A DNA stretch of 29,433 bases from a virus. This document shows, in pieces, positions 23,115 through 29,433 of this stretch. Both the position numbers and the translations under genes were made by a program. The DNA lies in the IMG/VR virus record IMGVR_UViG_3300001460_000082, positions 1-29,433 of that record. The stretch is one strand, 5' to 3'. Each line of letters opens with the position of its first letter. Position 1 is the stretch's first letter. The notes below the pieces were generated by a model. It saw only the letters and a list, made by a program, of their open reading frames with translations, was not told the origin of the DNA and did no database searches.

Positions 23115-24763
23115 TATCCCTCTGTCATAAATTGTCTAGCTGCTAAAAATCTATTTTGAAACTTTGCACCTTGTTCTCTAAGTGCTTTTACATTGTTAAC
23201 AGCACCTAATCTATCTGCAAGTCCTGTTTCTAATATTTTATTAAACTCTAGTTCAGAATTGTAAGTTTCTAGTTCAGGCATATTATATCGTTCTCGTAGT
23301 TCTTCTTCAGTAGGAACAATGTATTCTCCTACACCTGCAACAGTTCTAATTTTTCCTTCTTCTTTTGCTTGTATATATTCGTTATACAATTTTAAGTTTT
23401 TATTATATGCTTGTTTTTCTATATAATCTGCACCTGGTGCTGGTGGTTCTGGCATTTCTGTAACTAACGCTTGTGATTCTAATAACCTTGTGCTTTTCAG
23501 CAACATTTCTATTTGACTCTCTATTTCTCCTTGTCTTTTAGCTTCTGTTGCTCTTGTGGCTAACAAGTGTTGTCCAAACCTTACAGCATCACTAGATGTC
23601 ATGTTTAGTCCTAAAGCATTAAAATACTTTTGAAGTTCTGCTTCCATTTCTATTGGACTTGGATTTATTAAATTGTATATTCTATCTTGCCAATATTCTG
23701 AACCGACACCCATAGCTGCATCCAATGAATTTATCTCTGTTGTTTTGTCTATAATGCCTTGGACAATATTTGATTTACTTGCACCAAAACCTAAGTTGTT
23801 CCAATCAGATACTTCTGAATCATAATTAGATACAACATTGTCATACGCATCTGGATTTAATGCGTTCATTAATATACTGTTGTTACCCTCTTCCATTAAC
23901 AATGCAATAAACTTTAACTCTGGATTATCTGGACTAATAAATCCCTCTCTTTCTATTAATCCTTCAAATGTTTGTCTATCGTAAAATATCATAAGGTCTT
24001 GTAATTCTTTTATCTCTGTATTGCTTAATGAGTACAATAACTCTTCTGCATCACCTAATTTAAATACTGATTTAACAACATTGCCATTAGCATCTTTAAT
24101 AGATTCAGCAGATTCATCTCCTGTTTTAATAAATGAACCATCTTCTATTGCTATATATCCTGGTGTGTTTCCATAATAAAAAGTTACTGGTTGTCCTGTC
24201 ATTGGGTCAGGGTCTGCAACTGGTATGAAGTCACCGACACTTAAACCAGTTTGTTCTGAATCTCCAACAAATATATTTACAGATGACTTTATATTGTCTG
24301 GATATGCAAATGTGCTATTTAAACCTTTTAAAGCAGTAAAATCATAGTTTTCAATTTCTTGTGCATCTTCAGCATTCATAGCTATTTGTGTAGCTATACT
24401 TACATCATATTGTAAATTGTGAAGAATACCTTTTAAGTCATTTATTTGAACTAATCTACCTTGATATTGTTTATTACTTTTTACAAAACCTAATGATGGT
24501 GCATCTAACATGGATTGTTCATAACTTATATTTCCTCCATTAAGACCGAAATCAACACCTTTATCCATAAGTTTTTGTATTGTTAAATTTTCTCCTAATC
24601 CTTCTCCTGTGTATGTACCAATAACTACTACAGTTATAATATCTTCAATTATATCTTGTGTAGTTTTACCTACTAAGGAATCAGGATTTTCTTGATACCA
24701 ATTAACTAATTCGTTAAATGTTAATTCTCGTTCATCTCTAACTTCTGATATATATACACCCAT
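23114..24763 (-). CDS. Putative internal virion protein (549 aa)
   Basis: This 549-residue protein begins MGVYISEVRDERELTFNELV. The first about 260 residues are mixed alpha/beta, with a loop PVADPDPMTGQPVTFYYGN near 182-200. The last about 200 residues are helical and probably coiled coil (KRQGEIESQIEMLLKSTRLL, EELRERYNMPELETYNSELE). I tested it as a portal because that gene is missing here, but it lacks a portal-like clip/wing pattern that I can recognise. Overlaps of one base on both sides show tight coupling with the giant protein upstream and the 307-aa protein. Likely an internal virion protein by context. Confidence 0.5.
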   Translation of the reverse strand: MGVYISEVRDERELTFNELVNWYQENPDSLVGKTTQDIIEDIITVVVIGTYTGEGLGENLTIQKLMDKGVDFGLNGGNISYEQSMLDAPSLGFVKSNKQYQGRLVQINDLKGILHNLQYDVSIATQIAMNAEDAQEIENYDFTALKGLNSTFAYPDNIKSSVNIFVGDSEQTGLSVGDFIPVADPDPMTGQPVTFYYGNTPGYIAIEDGSFIKTGDESAESIKDANGNVVKSVFKLGDAEELLYSLSNTEIKELQDLMIFYDRQTFEGLIEREGFISPDNPELKFIALLMEEGNNSILMNALNPDAYDNVVSNYDSEVSDWNNLGFGASKSNIVQGIIDKTTEINSLDAAMGVGSEYWQDRIYNLINPSPIEMEAELQKYFNALGLNMTSSDAVRFGQHLLATRATEAKRQGEIESQIEMLLKSTRLLESQALVTEMPEPPAPGADYIEKQAYNKNLKLYNEYIQAKEEGKIRTVAGVGEYIVPTEEELRERYNMPELETYNSELEFNKILETGLADRLGAVNNVKALREQGAKFQNRFLAARQFMTEG

Positions 24764-27700
24764 TATTTATCTCCATAAAGTCTGTTGTTTACTTCTCTAT
24801 AAAATACACCATAATACATACTACTCCAATAGTAGTCAGGATAAGGATACTTTTTCATTAATTCTAATCCATAACTATGCAAATTAGCTCTTATTGCATC
24901 CCCAAATTCTTTGTTTTCACTTATAAGATATGCACCTTTGAGAACATCTTTTGGGTCAACAGTAACACCTTTGTATGTACCACCTTGTTGTTGTAACCTA
25001 ACCCATCTATTTCTTTCTTTTAAATATTCTTGTAATGGTGTGTTCGTAGGACTCTGGTTAAAAAACTCATCATTATCCCATTGTTGTGCTTCTACTATTT
25101 TTTGTTTCCAGTCTGCAGTATCTACACTTTCTCCTAATGAACCAAATGGTAATACACCATACTCTTGTACTTTTCTTTCTGTAAAAGCTGCCATGTGTGC
25201 TTCTAAATCATTTCGTTGAATAGCAGGATTAGCTAGTTTAATTCTTTTCTTTTCGTTTTTTATTTCTAATTGCAATAATGTTTGGTTTAATAAATCACCA
25301 TACACTGCAGGTTTTAGTTTTACATTTGCATTTAAATATCCTTCATACGAAAACTCATCATCATAATTATCTGGAAAATGATATACACCTGTAAGAGGAA
25401 ACTCATTTAAATGTTTTTCGTTTTTTACTTCTGACCAAAATCTATAAGAATCTTCAGTTACTGGTCTGTTACCAATTCTTGCAGTTTGTCTTTCTCTAAG
25501 TGGTACTGGGTTTATTCCATACTTTTCTATAAATGTTTGTGTTGTTAAGTAATAGTCATAATCGTTTTCTACCAACATATCGCTATATGATTTAGTTAAT
25601 GCCTGTATTTGCCACCATCTACCATTTTTATCTTCTAGTTCATACCTAGGTTGTATACCTGTAGGTAAACCAAACTTAGCACCACCTCTGAAAAACCAGT
25701 GATTTGATGCAGCTTGTTCTGCTTGTTCCCATGCTCTATCTTGTGATGCAGCATCATCTGGTTTCCATTCTCCTGCATAATATAACATTGTATAAATGTC
25801 CATAACTGTACTGTTAAATGCTTCATCATATTCAGGGTCATCTAATACATCTCTAGCAACATCCGAACCTTTGATAATATCTCTTGCCCAACCTACTTGG
25901 TCTAATATTCCGAATCTTTGTTTTCTATCTCCAAAAGAACCTAATAAAAACTCTTCTACAAACTCTGGTGGATTTACACCATAACGCCTACTAAATAATC
26001 TGTATGGTACTGTTACCCACCAACCGAAACCAGGTGAATAACCATTAGCAGACACTAAGTTAAGACCAGACACAAAACCTTCTGGTTTTACTCTTAAACC
26101 TTCATCTTGATAGTTGCCACCTAAAAATGCTTGTTGCATAGGTGCAGCATTAAGACCTGATTTTCTATTCAATAATTTAGGAATACCCATTGACATAATA
26201 TTAAATACATCTAACCAGTGAAACATTAACTCCCCAGTGACTGGGTCCTCTTCAAAAAATCCATTTTTGCTATCCCATGGTTTTGCTTCTTTACCAGAAT
26301 CTATAGCAAGACTTGCCCTGTAAAATTTCTGTGGATTATCTTTTATTAAGTTACTCCAGGTCTTAGGAACCTCTGCCCATATTTCTGGGAATGGTACATA
26401 AGTTTTTCCTAAATCGGATGCCACATGTCTTGTTGTACTTGCATATAACAAATCACTTACAAACTCTAATGATTTTGATTTAAGTCTTAGGTCCATATCT
26501 TCTAGTGTCATTATGGATTCTTGTGGGTCCAATGGAGTTTCACGAACTTGTCTTTGTATGTCATCATTTAATTTAGAACCTGTTAACCATTTATTAGCAA
26601 ACACACCTAACTCTTGTCTGGCATCTTTGTTAAGAAATGCTATTTCTTCTTTGGACAAATGAAAATATGCCCACTTAAATAATGGTTCTCTGTTTAATGT
26701 ATCTGATGGTTTAGTAAGTAATAGACTGTAAGCATCTCTTAAAAATATATCTAATGCTTCTCCTAAGTTTTGTGCATTAACACCATCTAACATATATTCT
26801 TTATTCATGTTTCCTGCAAGTTCTTTTGCACCTAAATCTAAATCTATAAGGTCTTTTTTAAATGCTTCTTTGAGTGATGGCATAAATTTATTAACAAATG
26901 ATTTTTTAGCAGTATTAATATTTACTTTTCTTGCATACTCTACAAAATCTTCTCCATCTATAAATCCACCATTAGCGATAAAGTCAAGTACTTGTCTTGA
27001 CCCTTGTGATAAATCTACTTCGTAGTTGTGAAATAAAAATTCTCCTTGGTCACTTTTTTTAAGTATGTCAGAGTATCTATTTAGTATTTCATTACCTGCA
27101 TCATCAAATATTTTAAGAGTAGAGTTACCTTGCAATTGACCAATTCTATATGCAGCAGCTTTAACATATTTTTCTAAACCTCCTGGTTTAAGTAGTTCTC
27201 CACGCATTTTATAATCTTCTGACATAGATATTATTTTCTCTATGTACTCTCTACCTGTTTTAGAGTTTTGCACCCAGTTAAGTGTTTCCTCTACACCATC
27301 TCTAGCAACACGAATATGTAGTTCATCTGTAGAAAAATTTAATATTCTTGTTGTAAAAAATCTCCACCATTCAGGTCTTATGTTTCCACTAGCATCTCTT
27401 TTAGTTACAGTGTCGTAAAAATCATCTCTTATTTTGTTTCTTGTTCTACCTGGTCTAAGTCTTTGTATAATAGACTGGTCTGCTGATGCTTTCATAAATT
27501 CATCAGTATGTCTGAAATTTTGACCAGTAACTCTAGTTGATGCAAATGTTCCTGGTTTAGAATCAATAATTTGTTTAGCTACTGTAAAGTTTTCTTCATA
27601 CAGATACTCCAATACATTTTTGTTTATGACTGTGTATAAATTTACATCAGATGTAAGCGTATCTTGTATGGTTCTTTGTTTACCACTTATGTCATCTACA

Positions 27701-29433
27701 AGACTAACTAAATAACCTTCATCTACTTCAAACAACAAATCGTTTAATTCTTTAGGAACTGCATTACCTAAACTGTCAATAACATCTCTAGGTATAAATA
27801 TAGATTTTTGGTGTCCTTTAATTCCTATAATCATAGAGTTTTGTATTTGTCGTATGGTGTCTTTAAGTGCTAAATCACCTTCTTTTGTAATCTTTGGCAC
27901 AGCAACGCTAATATCAAAAAACCATTCTTTTGTGGAATCATCCCACCAATATCCGAACACATGATTTTCTTTTTCTAATAAACTTTTTATTTTAGGGTCA
28001 GTTATGTAATCTTCTAAGATAACTTTTAAAGCACCTTTTCTGTCAGTATTGTTTATTAATGCCTGGTTGTTTAAATACTCATCATTAATAATTCTCTGAT
28101 ATGGTTTGTAGGGAGATACATAAGCAATAACATTACCTTCATATCTAGCTTTATTTTTATTATTAAGTGCTACAGAACCACCTTGTGATTCACCACTTGT
28201 TACAATATCTCCTAACTGATTACTAACTTCATCAACAGTTTTTCTGTTTATAACACCATCATCTTTAAGTGTTTTAAGTTCTCCTATATCTTCAAACTCC
28301 CACCACTTAGCATCATTACCTTCAAAAGCTGCTTTAAGGTAACGACTACCTACTTGTCCTTCTATGTTGACACCTAAGTTTGTTGTTTTAATTAATTGTT
28401 GTATTTCAGGAAATGTAACTTTACTTAAACCATCAGAAAACTCATCTGAACCTAATAATTGCGTTGCATCAGATATTTCATCTTTCATTATTCTTGTTGT
28501 GTACAAAACTTCTTTATTTGCATTGACTAAAGATATTGAAGGATTGTCTGACCTACCTAACATTTTTTTCATGTATGGGTTTAACAAATGATATTCGTAT
28601 GGATGATTAATTAAAGAAGGTGCACCTTTAAAAAACATTCTTATGTGTTCTTCCCCAGGAACACGAATAGCCAATGCTGCTCTAAGCATCCACATAGGTT
28701 TTAATGCTCTTTGTTGTATTATGTCATTGTAAATAAAACGAAGTCTGCCTTCAGGTGCAATTTGTTCTATTCCTCCTGTTCTCCATGATTTTTCAAAACC
28801 TCTTTTTGGTATTTTTGCAAATTTAAGTATTTCTTGTGCATCTTCCCATGTTGTAGCTTTACTAAATGCTTCTCTCATACGACTTCCTTTTGGACCAACA
28901 ACTCTTGTAAACATAGATGTTGCTCTTAATAAATCTTGGTAATCTGGTAATACAGCATAATGTTCTGCCATTTCTCTTAAAGAAAAAGCTGTAGGCACTG
29001 CTTCGTTTACTTCATCAATAATGTTTCCTGCTTCATCTACAAAAGATGATGTATTTACTTTTGTGCCAGGAAACTGCATAGGGATTCCTTTTTCACCATA
29101 AAAATACATTCTCTCTCTGCTTTCATCTTGAAACACTTTTGATATGTAATCAAATATTTCACCTTCATCAACTAAATCAGGATTAGAATCTTTTATAGAC
29201 TTAGTCATTGTTCTAAATACGCTATTGACTACAGCATTTACATCTTGTTGATTTTTAGCTTTTAGTAATTGGAATATAATTTCATCTCTTTCTTTGTACC
29301 CTGCACCTGAAACTTTCATTAATCTATCTAAGTTATCTGCTGTTTCTGTCATAAGATTGATAGATGCAATTCGTGTAGGTGCTAATCCAAATGCTCTTTT
29401 AAGTTTTACTGGTAACACACCTGTAAGTTGTCC
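24763..29433 (-). CDS. Giant putative internal/ejection virion protein, 5' end beyond the window (1556+ aa)
   Basis: The frame is open to the right edge (GGA CAA CTT ACA GGT GTG...), so the GTG at 29418 is not necessarily the start and the protein is probably longer. The visible part is soluble, mixed alpha/beta and rich in Asp, Asn and aromatic residues, with Trp-rich stretches near the C-terminus (NGRWWQIQAL, SNHWFFRGG) and a YPYPDYYWSSMYYGVFYREV end. I see no polymerase, lysozyme or protease signature. It leads the block of seven tightly packed genes and with the 1799-aa protein dominates it. Internal virion or ejection role is inferred from size, position and lack of a tape-measure-like coiled coil. 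Confidence 0.55.
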   Translation of the reverse strand, partial: GQLTGVLPVKLKRAFGLAPTRIASINLMTETADNLDRLMKVSGAGYKERDEIIFQLLKAKNQQDVNAVVNSVFRTMTKSIKDSNPDLVDEGEIFDYISKVFQDESRERMYFYGEKGIPMQFPGTKVNTSSFVDEAGNIIDEVNEAVPTAFSLREMAEHYAVLPDYQDLLRATSMFTRVVGPKGSRMREAFSKATTWEDAQEILKFAKIPKRGFEKSWRTGGIEQIAPEGRLRFIYNDIIQQRALKPMWMLRAALAIRVPGEEHIRMFFKGAPSLINHPYEYHLLNPYMKKMLGRSDNPSISLVNANKEVLYTTRIMKDEISDATQLLGSDEFSDGLSKVTFPEIQQLIKTTNLGVNIEGQVGSRYLKAAFEGNDAKWWEFEDIGELKTLKDDGVINRKTVDEVSNQLGDIVTSGESQGGSVALNNKNKARYEGNVIAYVSPYKPYQRIINDEYLNNQALINNTDRKGALKVILEDYITDPKIKSLLEKENHVFGYWWDDSTKEWFFDISVAVPKITKEGDLALKDTIRQIQNSMIIGIKGHQKSIFIPRDVIDSLGNAVPKELNDLLFEVDEGYLVSLVDDISGKQRTIQDTLTSDVNLYTVINKNVLEYLYEENFTVAKQIIDSKPGTFASTRVTGQNFRHTDEFMKASADQSIIQRLRPGRTRNKIRDDFYDTVTKRDASGNIRPEWWRFFTTRILNFSTDELHIRVARDGVEETLNWVQNSKTGREYIEKIISMSEDYKMRGELLKPGGLEKYVKAAAYRIGQLQGNSTLKIFDDAGNEILNRYSDILKKSDQGEFLFHNYEVDLSQGSRQVLDFIANGGFIDGEDFVEYARKVNINTAKKSFVNKFMPSLKEAFKKDLIDLDLGAKELAGNMNKEYMLDGVNAQNLGEALDIFLRDAYSLLLTKPSDTLNREPLFKWAYFHLSKEEIAFLNKDARQELGVFANKWLTGSKLNDDIQRQVRETPLDPQESIMTLEDMDLRLKSKSLEFVSDLLYASTTRHVASDLGKTYVPFPEIWAEVPKTWSNLIKDNPQKFYRASLAIDSGKEAKPWDSKNGFFEEDPVTGELMFHWLDVFNIMSMGIPKLLNRKSGLNAAPMQQAFLGGNYQDEGLRVKPEGFVSGLNLVSANGYSPGFGWWVTVPYRLFSRRYGVNPPEFVEEFLLGSFGDRKQRFGILDQVGWARDIIKGSDVARDVLDDPEYDEAFNSTVMDIYTMLYYAGEWKPDDAASQDRAWEQAEQAASNHWFFRGGAKFGLPTGIQPRYELEDKNGRWWQIQALTKSYSDMLVENDYDYYLTTQTFIEKYGINPVPLRERQTARIGNRPVTEDSYRFWSEVKNEKHLNEFPLTGVYHFPDNYDDEFSYEGYLNANVKLKPAVYGDLLNQTLLQLEIKNEKKRIKLANPAIQRNDLEAHMAAFTERKVQEYGVLPFGSLGESVDTADWKQKIVEAQQWDNDEFFNQSPTNTPLQEYLKERNRWVRLQQQGGTYKGVTVDPKDVLKGAYLISENKEFGDAIRANLHSYGLELMKKYPYPDYYWSSMYYGVFYREVNNRLYGDK

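Noticed and set aside
23114-24763. Portal protein
   Set aside because: Size fits, but the N-terminal mixed domain and C-terminal coiled coil do not show a portal pattern, and it is coupled to internal-type proteins rather than to scaffold and capsid.
29404-29418. GTG at 29418 as the true start of the giant rightmost gene
   Set aside because: The frame stays open to the window edge, there is no Shine-Dalgarno before this GTG, and the N-terminus reads like mid-protein sequence.
16608-29433. Virion RNA polymerase in one of the giant proteins
   Set aside because: I looked for single-subunit polymerase motifs (T/DxxGR, catalytic Asp and Lys motifs) and found none convincing; phrases such as DVDKDGNP are ordinary Asp-rich loops.

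Overview
The window looks like the late half of a lytic, double-stranded DNA tailed-phage genome. It is AT-rich and gene-dense. I see no tRNA, integrase, CRISPR array or insertion sequence. The only clearly recognisable functions are phage functions: SU10-type major capsid protein, scaffold-like protein, tail/fibre proteins, r1t-type holin, XhlA-like protein, lysozyme-like lysin and calcineurin-like phosphoesterase. Several features point to a low-GC Gram-positive-lineage host, most plausibly a marine actinobacterium. These are the r1t holin, the Rpf/lysozyme-like lysin, a secreted protein with a Thr-Pro linker, and -10 boxes sitting 6-7 nt before start codons as in actinobacterial leaderless mRNAs. 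The host assignment is inference.

Layout. Positions 1-1449 (+ strand) hold the end of a DNA-metabolism/lysin transcription unit: a cut-off Cys-containing protein, a small Cys-bearing protein, a PD-(D/E)xK nuclease, a lysozyme-like lysin and a 42-aa basic protein. This unit converges on, and overlaps by 15 bp, a very long - strand late unit that fills the rest of the window.

Read 5' to 3' on the - strand (right to left), the late unit starts with about 15 kb of large, mostly unrecognised proteins. They are 1556+ (cut by the window edge), 549, 307, 60, 1799, 408 and 352 aa, packed with 1-nt overlaps or abutting codons. I infer that they are internal virion/ejection proteins. A 189-bp intergenic region with a promoter and a set of hairpins follows, then scaffold, major capsid protein and a GC-rich terminator. 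Next come small head proteins, a connector-like protein, a propeller-containing tail protein and tail/fibre proteins. The late unit ends with a lysis-like cassette: 44-aa membrane protein, XhlA-like protein, a 628-aa secreted acidic protein, a 62-aa membrane protein, a 13-aa Cys/Gly peptide, a DUF5675 protein, an r1t holin and a phosphoesterase. No tape-measure gene lies between the capsid and fibre genes, so I favour a podovirus-like particle with a large set of ejected proteins. Portal and terminase are not visible and presumably lie beyond the right edge.

The most unusual items are the giant-protein block, the secreted Thr/Pro/Glu-rich protein, the 13-aa CCGGGCC peptide with a strong ribosome binding site, paired dyads around a promoter upstream of the DUF5675 gene, a holin with a second internal start, and the structured leader of the capsid unit. 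All calls are from reading the sequence; no database search was possible.
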